A stretch of DNA of 64,000 nt, from assembly GCF_019976975.1 (NCBI RefSeq), contig NZ_AP024630.1, positions 2,790,001-2,854,000 of the forward strand, in the 5' to 3' direction. The stretch's first letter is position 1; every line of letters begins with the position of its first letter. Made by a program: the position numbers and the translations under genes. The stretch is from Arthrobacter sp. NtRootA1. GTDB taxonomy: Bacteria; Actinomycetota; Actinomycetes; Actinomycetales; Micrococcaceae. Shown one piece after another: positions 10,795 to 18,761 of this stretch. The notes beneath the pieces were generated by a model that made no database searches, was not told the origin of the DNA, and saw only the letters and a list, made by a program, of their open reading frames with translations.

Positions 10795-11646
10795 GACGAA
10801 GCTTCCCGCTTTCCGCGCCACGAGGGTCCTGGTCAAGTCCCTCAGCCGCGATGGCTTTCGGAGCAGGCGCAGGAAAATCCTCCAGGCGCCCAGCACCCTG
10901 TCCACGCTGCGGCTGAACAGTCGATCATCCACCTCGAGGGAAACAGAAAAGTGTGGGGCAATGCGTTGGGCACTCGTTCGCAGGCCTACGACCTCGTTGA
11001 GGACGTTGCCGCCGTGGATCACCTGCAACCACATCGGGTGTGCGGTGCGCACGTTCAGGACAGGGGCATATGCATCGATCCGGTAATGATGTTCAACGAA
11101 CACGGTGGCGGGACGATGGTTCGCAACCCGCTCTATCAAGCTCGAAAATGGATTCATCGTGTAGGGGCGGACGTAAAGTTTCCGCCCGGCATACTGCGCA
11201 CCATTCACTAGATTAACGAAGGTTTTGTCCTGTTCGGCGAAACAGTTCTGAATTGTCTCAATGAAGTCGTTTGCTACTGCGTCGTCGTTGTCGACCCGTG
11301 TGGTGATGACGTAGGGAGTGACACTAAGTTGGCCAATTGTCCGGCTAAGGAATTCCTGCGAGAAGGCACCCTCAACGTAAACAGCCCGAAAGAGGCCTTG
11401 GGATAGTTTGTCTATTTCCTGCCGCAACCACAATGGTGACAGGGAGTCAAGGAAAACCAGCCAAGTAAACCGGGCCTCGGTTTGATTCCGGAAGCAAGGG
11501 ATGCAGTACATTTCAAATAGTTGAAGGCGCTCGCGAAGCCATTCGTCCGTGGGCTCTGCCTTGTGATAAAAGCTGCGGACGTTGAAGCGTGTCAGAACAA
11601 AATGCGTTGCCGAGCCCCGCGAACAATCTGTGATCTCGCTGCCCAT
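10786..11646 (-). CDS. Putative rhamnosyltransferase-type glycosyltransferase (PF11316-like)
   Basis: The 286-residue protein resembles the 'putative rhamnosyl transferase' family. It has the start HFVLTRFNVRSF, an acidic VDNDD motif that probably binds metal and nucleotide, and a WLQVIHGGNV motif. The same elements in the same order occur in the C-terminal 286 residues of the fusion protein at 18761-20770, so the two are paralogues. It likely adds a sugar, plausibly rhamnose given the adjacent rml genes, to the surface polysaccharide. The 3' end overlaps rmlCD by 9 bp. Donor and acceptor are inferred, not shown. Confidence 0.75.
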   Translation of the reverse strand: MGSEITDCSRGSATHFVLTRFNVRSFYHKAEPTDEWLRERLQLFEMYCIPCFRNQTEARFTWLVFLDSLSPLWLRQEIDKLSQGLFRAVYVEGAFSQEFLSRTIGQLSVTPYVITTRVDNDDAVANDFIETIQNCFAEQDKTFVNLVNGAQYAGRKLYVRPYTMNPFSSLIERVANHRPATVFVEHHYRIDAYAPVLNVRTAHPMWLQVIHGGNVLNEVVGLRTSAQRIAPHFSVSLEVDDRLFSRSVDRVLGAWRIFLRLLRKPSRLRDLTRTLVARKAGSFVSK

Positions 11647-12088
11647 GTCCGTCCTCTACGTGGTCAGAGTTGGTCCCTTCGGTGTCGACATAACGCATCC
11701 TCTCCCGGCAGGGGCCGGCAGGCAATACCCTGCGACCGCGGACCTTCCCATGAGTCAAACGCGCGCACTGGTGCACGCAGGCAAATCGTCCTAAAGTAGC
11801 CCTACGGCAGCCTCGAAACAGTAGGGCCGGGAGACAACTCAAGGAAGTAAGTTCGGGCGGCACCCGCCGTCCGGCATCGGCGATCCGGGAAGTGCAGCAA
11901 CTTGGATCGCCGGCACATTTTTTGTGCCGTGAGTTGGATCGTCGAGCCTGGAGCCGAGAATGCTGCACCAAGAGACTGCGCCCTCCCGGGTGGCCACCCA
12001 CCACATTTCTACCCGGCTTCGCCCTGGGGACGCCAGAGGGCATGGTTCCCGACCGCCAACAGTTTCACCAGCAGGGCAGGGTCTGTGG
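11647..12088. other. 442-bp non-coding interval between divergent glycosyltransferase genes
   Basis: No convincing gene lies here; the open frames show no recognisable family. The only structure seen is a 7-bp inverted repeat, GCCCTAC (11799-11805) and GTAGGGC (11821-11827), with a 15-nt loop. The interval should hold promoters for both flanking genes, but no clear -35/-10 pair was identified. Confidence 0.5.
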
Positions 12089-14713
12089 GTGAGCTTGGGC
12101 GGAGTTCCCGTCAAGCTCTTGGAGTTTGATGGCGCCCTGCGGGAAATTATGGACCGGGCAACTTCGGTTGGCGCGTCACCTCTTGGCGTTTGTTCTGCGA
12201 ACCTGGACCATATCCTGCACTTTGGGGCCGGAAGCAGGTGGATGGGTGCCATGGCGGAGCACGCGTCCGTGGAGTGGCTGACGCTGTTGGACGGAGCCCC
12301 CTTGGTAGCCGAGGCCCGTCGTCTTACGGATCAACCGTGGCCGCGATTGGCGGGAAGCGATCTTGTGGAGCCCCTGCTGGACGAAGCCGAACGCCGCGGC
12401 CTGAGCGTGGGATTCCTTGGTGGCACGGAGCAGGCCCAGGAACTTATCCGCAGCAGGTTCGCAGCGGAGCGTCCGGATTTGGCGATCGCAGGCTGGTGGG
12501 CCCCGGAGAGGTCCGTGATCAGCGATGAGCAGGCTTCGCTGGAACTTGCCGCGCAGATATCGGCCACTGCTCCGGACATCCTGGTGGTGGGCATGGGCAA
12601 GCCTCGCCAGGAATTGTGGGTGAGCAAGTATGGTCGGCTCACGGGTGCCAAGATCCTGCTGGCGTTCGGTGCTGTTGTCGATTTCCTGGCTGGCCGAATC
12701 CGGCGTGCCCCATCTTGGATCAGTTCCCACGGGTTTGAGTGGGCTTGGCGACTCATGCTGGAGCCGCGCAGGCTTGCCCGCCGGTACCTGGTGGATGGGC
12801 CCGAGGCATACCTGAAGTTGCGTCAAGTCAGCGCTGCGGAAGTGCCTCCTACCGCACTGCCCGCGGGCCGGAAGCCAGAGGATTCAATAATTGCCCCTGC
12901 CCCGATCAACAACCAGGCGCCGCAGCCCTTCCTCCCGGCTGAGGCGAGGGCAGAGGTGGCAGCCATAGTTGTTACCTACAACAACGCCGACGACGTCGGG
13001 CCCCTGATTTCGAGCCTGAGGGCTATGACGGGCGAGCAAACCATGAAGGTAGTGGTGGCGGACAATTCTCCTGACGATCGCACCATGACAGAGCTGGGGA
13101 AGCATTCGGATGTCATCTCTTTGCGGACGGGCGGAAATCTCGGCTACGCGGGTGGCATCAACGCGGCGATGCGCGTGGCGGGCCCCGCCGACGCCTACCT
13201 CATCTTGAATCCGGACCTACGGGTGGAGCCGGGCGCAGTAGCAGCATTGCGCCGAAGAATGAGGCTGTCCCACGCTGGGGCCGTTGTGCCGGTCCTGCTG
13301 GAAAATGATGGCAGTGTTTATCCCTCGCTGCGCCGCGAGCCGAGCGTGATGCGGGCCCTAGGGGATGCCGCACTGGGCAGCCATCTGCGCCGTCGGCCCG
13401 CCTGGCTCTCGGAAATGGACTTCGACGTGGAGGGCTACCAATACGCTCACCGCATCGAATGGGCCACAGGCGCGGCCCTCCTGATAAGCGACGAGGCAGC
13501 CCAGGCCGTTGGGGAATGGGACGAGCAATTCTTCTTGTATTCGGAAGAGACAGATTATTGCCATCGACTCCGTGAAGCAGGGAAGTCAATCTGGTTCGAG
13601 CCCACAGCAAGGATGTGGCATGAAGGCGGGGGGTCAGGTACCTCGCCTCAACTGACGGCACTTCTGTCCGTGAATCGTGTTCGCTATGCAGCCAAACATC
13701 TCGGGCGGAGCAGGGCTCTGTTCTTCCGGGCGGCCGTGTGCGCCGCTGAGATAGCACGCATAAACAAACCTGGCCACCGGGAAGCAGCGCGGGCCCTTTT
13801 GAGGAAGCAGCTATGGCAGACGTTGCCTCATGCCACCCGATCCCCTGGTCTTTCGAAAGGCCTTCCAACCGGAGCCGTCATCATCCCGGCGCACAATGAG
13901 GGAAAAGTGATTGGCCGGACATTGGATTCTTTGAAGGACGTCATAGGTACCGGATCTGTAGATGTCATCGTGGCGTGCAATGGCTGCACCGATGATACGG
14001 AATCCATTGCCTCGCAGTATCGCGGCGTTAAGGTCCTGCATGTCAAGGAAGCGTCAAAGACAGCAGCACTGAACGCCGCGGACGATGCCACGGAACTGTG
14101 GCCGCGCCTATACCTGGATGCCGATGTAGAGCTCAACTCCGAGGCCCTGCACGCCGTTTTCAAGGCCCTGGAGGCCGGGCCCCTTCTGGCTGCACGGCCA
14201 GCCTTCCGCTACGACACCAGCGGAGCCTCCGTATTGGTCAGGGCCTATTACAGGGCCCGGAACCGGATTCCTGGAAACGCTCAAGGACTGTGGGGCGCCG
14301 GAGTCTACGCAATGAACGCGCATGGACATGAACGGCTCGGAGAATTTCCCGCTCTGACCGGCGACGACTACTACGTGGACCGTTTGTTCCAGCCGGCCGA
14401 AAAAGCTGTTCTGGCGACCGACCCTGTGGTTGTCCGGACCCCGCGCTCATCCAGGGCGTTGCTCGCGATTCTTCGGCGCACATACCGCGGAAACCAACAG
14501 CAAGGACCCACACGGGGCCCTCTGTCGACGTCATCCGGCGCAGCCACCTCTACGGCGCGGACTTTGCAGGAGCTGGCCGTTTCAGTACGCGGGCCGGTCA
14601 GTGCATGCGATGCGCTCGTATACGCTGCTTTCGCCGTTATTGGCCGGTGTGGAGCATTCTTTACGGGGAGAGCGAGCTCTTCCTGGGAACGCGATGAGAG
14701 CAGCAGGCAGTAG
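12089..14713 (+). CDS. Three-domain glycosyltransferase: WecB/TagA/CpsF (GT26) + GT2 + GT2
   Basis: The 874-residue product joins three transferase domains. Residues 1 to about 245 are WecB/TagA/CpsF-like (start GVPVKLLEFDGAL, then VVGMGKPRQELW), a family that transfers ManNAc or related sugars to lipid-linked acceptors. From about 288 a GT2 domain begins (VAAIVVTYNN) with a DxD-like NPDLRVEPGA, as in WbbL-type rhamnosyltransferases. From about 595 a second GT2 domain begins (AVIIPAHNE) with YLDADVELN. The GTG at 12089 was chosen because similarity begins right after it; the 43 upstream codons look non-coding. It could add several successive sugars. No transmembrane anchor is obvious. Confidence 0.85.
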   Translation: MSLGGVPVKLLEFDGALREIMDRATSVGASPLGVCSANLDHILHFGAGSRWMGAMAEHASVEWLTLLDGAPLVAEARRLTDQPWPRLAGSDLVEPLLDEAERRGLSVGFLGGTEQAQELIRSRFAAERPDLAIAGWWAPERSVISDEQASLELAAQISATAPDILVVGMGKPRQELWVSKYGRLTGAKILLAFGAVVDFLAGRIRRAPSWISSHGFEWAWRLMLEPRRLARRYLVDGPEAYLKLRQVSAAEVPPTALPAGRKPEDSIIAPAPINNQAPQPFLPAEARAEVAAIVVTYNNADDVGPLISSLRAMTGEQTMKVVVADNSPDDRTMTELGKHSDVISLRTGGNLGYAGGINAAMRVAGPADAYLILNPDLRVEPGAVAALRRRMRLSHAGAVVPVLLENDGSVYPSLRREPSVMRALGDAALGSHLRRRPAWLSEMDFDVEGYQYAHRIEWATGAALLISDEAAQAVGEWDEQFFLYSEETDYCHRLREAGKSIWFEPTARMWHEGGGSGTSPQLTALLSVNRVRYAAKHLGRSRALFFRAAVCAAEIARINKPGHREAARALLRKQLWQTLPHATRSPGLSKGLPTGAVIIPAHNEGKVIGRTLDSLKDVIGTGSVDVIVACNGCTDDTESIASQYRGVKVLHVKEASKTAALNAADDATELWPRLYLDADVELNSEALHAVFKALEAGPLLAARPAFRYDTSGASVLVRAYYRARNRIPGNAQGLWGAGVYAMNAHGHERLGEFPALTGDDYYVDRLFQPAEKAVLATDPVVVRTPRSSRALLAILRRTYRGNQQQGPTRGPLSTSSGAATSTARTLQELAVSVRGPVSACDALVYAAFAVIGRCGAFFTGRASSSWERDESSRQ

Positions 14714-14758
14714 ACCCACTGTGGGCGGACCCGGGCAGGTGGGCTTGCCTTGCAAGCT

Positions 14759-14792
14759 CGGGCTAGTTCCGGGCGGGCCGGGCTAGTTCCGG
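14759..14792. repeat. 14-bp direct repeat (20-bp period) over a gene 3' end
   Basis: The 14-bp sequence at 14779-14792 contains the stop codon (14783-14785) of the minus-strand glycosyltransferase. An identical copy lies at 14759-14772, downstream of that stop. Confidence 0.85.
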
Positions 14793-15940
14793 ACCGACCC
14801 CAGCGTTACGCCGCTCCTCCGGGACCAAAAGCTTCTTCTGCTTGGCCGCGCCGACAACTCGAGCACATTGCTCCTGACGTGATCTATGAAGTCTTCCAGA
14901 CGGTGGTTTTGCTCCACGTAGGCGCGACCACGACGCCCCATTTCCTCCGCGGCTTCCGGGTCGGCGAGGAAAGACTCTATGCGACTCCTGAGTGCCGGGG
15001 AATCTTTTGTTGGCACGAAAACTCCGGTGTCGCCGTCACGGATAACGTCCACCTGACCCTGGGTTTCCGAGACAATGACAGGTCTTCCCATGGCCATGCC
15101 CTCCAGAATGACGTTCACGCCTGCGTCAATGTCGGTGGGCAGCAGCGGGACAACCACCACCTTGGCGGCGGCATAGGCGTCCCGCAGCTCAACGGACGTG
15201 AGGGGTCGGACCTGGCAGTTCTCTGGCCAGCCCGGTTCATCACGAACGTCCCGCGTGATGATTTTGTATCCGTCAAGGGCAACCACCAGCGAGGCGGCTA
15301 TATGAACGGGCGCGTCCAATCCCCGGACTGCGTCTGCGAAGGTTGGAAAGTCCCGTTGGGTTGAGCCTGCTGAAAAGATAATTTCACGCTCGGAATCGAC
15401 TGGTTTGAAGAATTCCAGATCTACGGGATGGCGAACGAGGACTACGTCGTCGGGCCTGAACCCAATCTGTTCAATCGCCACGGTCCGTTGGATCGAGCTC
15501 CATGTCACGATTCTGTCAATACCGGTCCGGACAACCCTCAGAGGCCATCGAACTGCCGGTTTTGAAAGCCAGAACATCATGGCTAAATGCGGAGTCCTGA
15601 TACGGAGGACGGCGAAGAGTGCCGCAACGGCAACTGAATGCCGTTCCGACCACGTAATAATCACATCGTAGGAGCCGCTGAGCCGCGCGGCTTCGAAGGC
15701 CTGGGCGGCAAAGGCCGGTAAACGCTTATAGATGTGTGCCCGGAGGCCCTCCGTGTGTTGAATGGTGTTTTCATCGAGGACATCGCAGTTCAGGGTTTCT
15801 TCAAACAGGAGACTGCGGGGCTCTGCGCCAGAGGACTCCAGGCGTTGTCGGTCAGCCCGCTCCACTGTCGAGCGTCCCCTGGTCTTGACGAGGAGGATTC
15901 TCGGCGCACCAACACGGAAGGCCTCATCTGTTCGAACCAT
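14783..15940 (-). CDS. Glycosyltransferase family 4 protein
   Basis: About 385 residues with a GT-B fold pattern. The C-terminal half has the GT4 signature region VPLLPTDIDAGVNVILEGMAMGRPVIVSETQGQ, where the EG(M) Glu contacts the donor. The N-terminal half is acceptor-side and less conserved. Two adjacent ATGs (15943 and 15940) lie 20 and 17 bp inside the upstream polymerase gene. An ACGGAG ribosome site is better spaced for 15940; an upstream in-frame ATG at 15976 has no such site. This is the last gene of the 12-gene unit. Its stop-codon region is duplicated downstream. Confidence 0.85.
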   Translation of the reverse strand: MVRTDEAFRVGAPRILLVKTRGRSTVERADRQRLESSGAEPRSLLFEETLNCDVLDENTIQHTEGLRAHIYKRLPAFAAQAFEAARLSGSYDVIITWSERHSVAVAALFAVLRIRTPHLAMMFWLSKPAVRWPLRVVRTGIDRIVTWSSIQRTVAIEQIGFRPDDVVLVRHPVDLEFFKPVDSEREIIFSAGSTQRDFPTFADAVRGLDAPVHIAASLVVALDGYKIITRDVRDEPGWPENCQVRPLTSVELRDAYAAAKVVVVPLLPTDIDAGVNVILEGMAMGRPVIVSETQGQVDVIRDGDTGVFVPTKDSPALRSRIESFLADPEAAEEMGRRGRAYVEQNHRLEDFIDHVRSNVLELSARPSRRSFWSRRSGVTLGSVRN

Positions 15941-17360
15941 CATCAACTCCGTCTCGATACGGGTGCAGCAATCCAAATCCAGGGGTCTTTCCGATGGTTG
16001 GCGCGGTCAGCTTTCCTACGGGAAGGCCTCCTCGTTCTTCCTGCACGATGCGCCACAAGGCGCCCGCGACTCCAAGCATGAGGAACAACATCGCGGCGGC
16101 CATGGGAAAAGAGAGCCCGTCGAAGAACGCAAAGGTGACAGCTACGGCTGCCAGGGACGCAAGGACTGCTTGGCTCAATTGGCGCATGTCGTTGTCCACC
16201 GCCAGGTGCCGCGCGCGCCAAGCACACGTAAGCCCACTGACGATCAGGGCCAGGAACATGGCCAGTCCCAGGACTCCGAGTTCCACAAGCAGTCCCAAAT
16301 ACTGGTTGTCGACGATGACGTACTCGGGCAGGAACGTTCCGAAGGCCCGCCCAATGACGGGGTTGTTTTCCAACATCCCCAAAGCAGTTGAGTACCCATT
16401 TGTCCTGGAAGTAATGCTTGTGTCATCGCCCCCCACCGTGAACAGTCCTCGAAGCGTGCCAAGCAGTCCAGGAGTGAGGATATAGATGGCGCCCACGAGG
16501 CCTATCGAGGCCACATATGCACGACGCCGCATTGACTTCGACCAAGCAGGGATGAGGATTACGAAGGCGATGGCGACCGCGATCAATGCAGAACGGGAGA
16601 CGGACAAGACGGAAGCAACGGCGATAGCCATGACCGGTAGCCACCGGAGCAGCCAATTCCTGGTGGTCTGCGTCAGTGCCAAGGTCAAAGCAATGGGAAA
16701 TGAGGTCGAAAGTACAACTCCGTACTCGAGCGGGTGGGACGCCATGGCGGCGGCCCGGACAAATCCGCCCCTTACGTCGATGTTGGAGAAGTCGGGGCTG
16801 GATGACATACCCGGGATGGTGATCCAGTCGATGAGCGACGCTCCGGTAACAAACTGGAGAAGTCCAAGGACTGCGGTGAACGTCCCCATCATGACAACAC
16901 TGCGCATGATGATAATCAGTCCACGTCGATTCTTGAGCCCATCGTGGATCAGGAGGAGAATCCCGGCCCAGGCAAGCAAACGAATGAGTCCTCCATCTGC
17001 AGGACTGGATTCCTTATCGGGCAGGCCGTGGAGCATCGCCACGGCGTAACTGGCTATCGCAACAGCCAAAAAGAGGGCAAGGGCGAGACGGACGGGGCGG
17101 CGACCCACAGCCTCCGGCGTGGTCCTGTGGACCTGGTACAGCACCCACCATACGAGTGCCAAAAGGGCCCACAACGTAGTCAATCGTCCGACCGTGCCCA
17201 AGGCCGATATCGTCAGGTTGGAAGGAACGGCACACGTGAGCACCAGATATACGGTGACGAATGTGGCGACATCCGAGCGCTCGCGCTGCGGCTCCATTTG
17301 GGCCGCAGCCTGGACCACAGTTCCTTCACGGGGGTGCCAACTATTTGCTGAGTCCCGCAT
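15924..17360 (-). CDS. O-antigen ligase/polymerase-like membrane protein (Wzy-type)
   Basis: This 478-residue integral membrane protein has about 11-12 hydrophobic segments and a large loop before the last helices. The loop holds NGYSTALGMLENNPVIGRAFG, a typical position for O-antigen ligase/Wzy polymerase active residues. By context it would polymerise repeat units flipped by the Wzx-like protein. The ATG at 17360 is preceded by a strong GGGGAGG site 8-10 nt away; an earlier ATG-like start at 17471 lies inside the preceding gene. It overlaps the upstream Wzz-like gene by 20 bp and the downstream GT4 gene by about 17-20 bp. Confidence 0.85.
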   Translation of the reverse strand: MRDSANSWHPREGTVVQAAAQMEPQRERSDVATFVTVYLVLTCAVPSNLTISALGTVGRLTTLWALLALVWWVLYQVHRTTPEAVGRRPVRLALALFLAVAIASYAVAMLHGLPDKESSPADGGLIRLLAWAGILLLIHDGLKNRRGLIIIMRSVVMMGTFTAVLGLLQFVTGASLIDWITIPGMSSSPDFSNIDVRGGFVRAAAMASHPLEYGVVLSTSFPIALTLALTQTTRNWLLRWLPVMAIAVASVLSVSRSALIAVAIAFVILIPAWSKSMRRRAYVASIGLVGAIYILTPGLLGTLRGLFTVGGDDTSITSRTNGYSTALGMLENNPVIGRAFGTFLPEYVIVDNQYLGLLVELGVLGLAMFLALIVSGLTCAWRARHLAVDNDMRQLSQAVLASLAAVAVTFAFFDGLSFPMAAAMLFLMLGVAGALWRIVQEERGGLPVGKLTAPTIGKTPGFGLLHPYRDGVDDGSNR

Positions 17361-18027
17361 ATCTACTGACCTCCCCTCGACGTACCCCACGGCGTCGGGC
17401 AACCTGGCGTTCAACAGTGGCGGCCACGGCCATGGCGGCAGCGCAAGCGAGGGCGAGCCAGGCGCTGGCACCCTTGACGCGGTCCGTCGGCGTACCGCCG
17501 CCGAAGATGATCTCGGGGCTTGACGGCGTGGTCACCGTGGTTATCAGGGCGCCATGAACGTCCGTTTCCTCCTGCAGTGCCGTGGACTCCTCCTGGATTC
17601 GCTTAATGACCGCGGACAGTACTTCGTTCACCCGCTCCGCGCTTGAGTCCACCACCTGAACCGCAAGTACCGGCCTGGAATAGCTCTTGGTCCACTGACC
17701 TCCAGTGTTGGGCAGCGTCACGGAATACCCGTGCTTGACCCCCGCTCCATAGAGGGTGCCCCGGGACAGGACCAAATTGACTGAGTCGGAGTTGTCGTTG
17801 ACCCGGCGCTCCACCAAAGCGGCGAAGGGGACAAGCGAGGCCACATCTCCCCCTGGTACCCAGTAGGCAGGTTCTCCATTAGGTGCAACGAAGGAGACTT
17901 CTGCTTGCGTCCAATACACGGGATCCAGGGACCGGATAGCCCCCAATCCTGCGAAGCCAATCAGCAGAACAGCGACGGCGGCATACCACCTCCTTCGCAG
18001 GACCTGGAGCAGCGTCTTGGGCGTCAT
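17341..18027 (-). CDS. Polysaccharide chain-length/co-polymerase-like membrane protein (Wzz-type), copy 2
   Basis: The 228-residue protein has one transmembrane helix near residues 15-33 and another at about 188-205. The intervening extracytoplasmic region includes a helical stretch (SSAERVNEVLSAVIKRIQEE). This two-helix topology is that of polysaccharide co-polymerases controlling chain length. There is no tyrosine-kinase domain or Tyr-rich tail. It starts 2 bp after the other Wzz-like gene and overlaps the polymerase gene by 20 bp, supporting a joint role with it. Family similarity is topological more than motif based. Confidence 0.7.
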   Translation of the reverse strand: MTPKTLLQVLRRRWYAAVAVLLIGFAGLGAIRSLDPVYWTQAEVSFVAPNGEPAYWVPGGDVASLVPFAALVERRVNDNSDSVNLVLSRGTLYGAGVKHGYSVTLPNTGGQWTKSYSRPVLAVQVVDSSAERVNEVLSAVIKRIQEESTALQEETDVHGALITTVTTPSSPEIIFGGGTPTDRVKGASAWLALACAAAMAVAATVERQVARRRGVRRGEVSRYAGLSK

Positions 18028-18029
18028 GG

Positions 18030-18761
18030 CTATGAGGGCCTGCGGGAAAGCGGCAAGGTGACCGGGACGTCGTCGTGCGCTGGTTCCGGCGCTGGCGCTG
18101 TAGCCGGCACAGTATGGTTGGTTTCCTCCGGAATCCGGGAACCCTTTTCCCTGCGGCGGCGGGCATTGCGTGACTTAAGCAGGCTGTCCAACAGAACGGT
18201 AAGCACCAAGGTCAGCCCTACTCCCCCGGCTGCCGCCACGAGGAGGACCTGGGTCCTTGCCTTGGATTCGGGTGTTGCCCGGCTGTCGACCAGAAGGGTC
18301 ATGGTTGAGATCCGTGACTCCTCTGGAACGTTCAACGCGCCCTGCATGTTTTCCAGCACGAGTGGGGCTTGGTCCATGACCGCGCGCATGGTACCCAAGG
18401 ACTCATCCGGGTTCGGTGACGTGGCCGTGATGAGAAGAATAGCGCCGCTCGTGCCTCGATCGGTCTCGGCCGTATAGCTTGCGTTGGCGAATTCGTCCGC
18501 GATCTTGCCACGGATGTCTTCGGCCGAGAGCCGGCGCGTAAGGATGTCCAGCGCCTCACCCATCCCGCCCAGATTCAGGTACGGATTACCGTCGACGCCA
18601 ACGCTATGCGCTGATGGCATGATCACCAGGCTGGCTTGGGCTTTGAATTTCTCGGGGGTGTTTTGTTGGACCTGAAAACACAGAATCAACGTCATGACCA
18701 GGCCGATGATCACGAAGTACCATCTGCGTCCCAGGCTTCTTAGAATCGTTCTAATTTGCAT
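18030..18761 (-). CDS. Polysaccharide chain-length/co-polymerase-like membrane protein (Wzz-type), copy 1
   Basis: The 243-residue protein starts RTILRSLGRRWYFVIIGLVM, a basic stretch followed by the first helix, and has a second helix at about 172-190. A basic and then Pro/Ala/Glu-rich cytoplasmic tail follows. The extracytoplasmic part includes PDESLGTMRAVMDQAPLVLE. It pairs with the adjacent copy 2; two such proteins may form one mixed assembly. Its start codon overlaps the stop codon of the preceding fusion glycosyltransferase (TAATG), which implies translational coupling. No kinase motif is present. Confidence 0.7.
   Translation of the reverse strand: MQIRTILRSLGRRWYFVIIGLVMTLILCFQVQQNTPEKFKAQASLVIMPSAHSVGVDGNPYLNLGGMGEALDILTRRLSAEDIRGKIADEFANASYTAETDRGTSGAILLITATSPNPDESLGTMRAVMDQAPLVLENMQGALNVPEESRISTMTLLVDSRATPESKARTQVLLVAAAGGVGLTLVLTVLLDSLLKSRNARRRREKGSRIPEETNHTVPATAPAPEPAHDDVPVTLPLSRRPS

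Noticed and set aside
11799..11827. GCCCTAC/GTAGGGC hairpin as a regulatory RNA element
   Set aside because: A 7-bp stem with a 15-nt loop is easily found by chance; no T run or conserved context.
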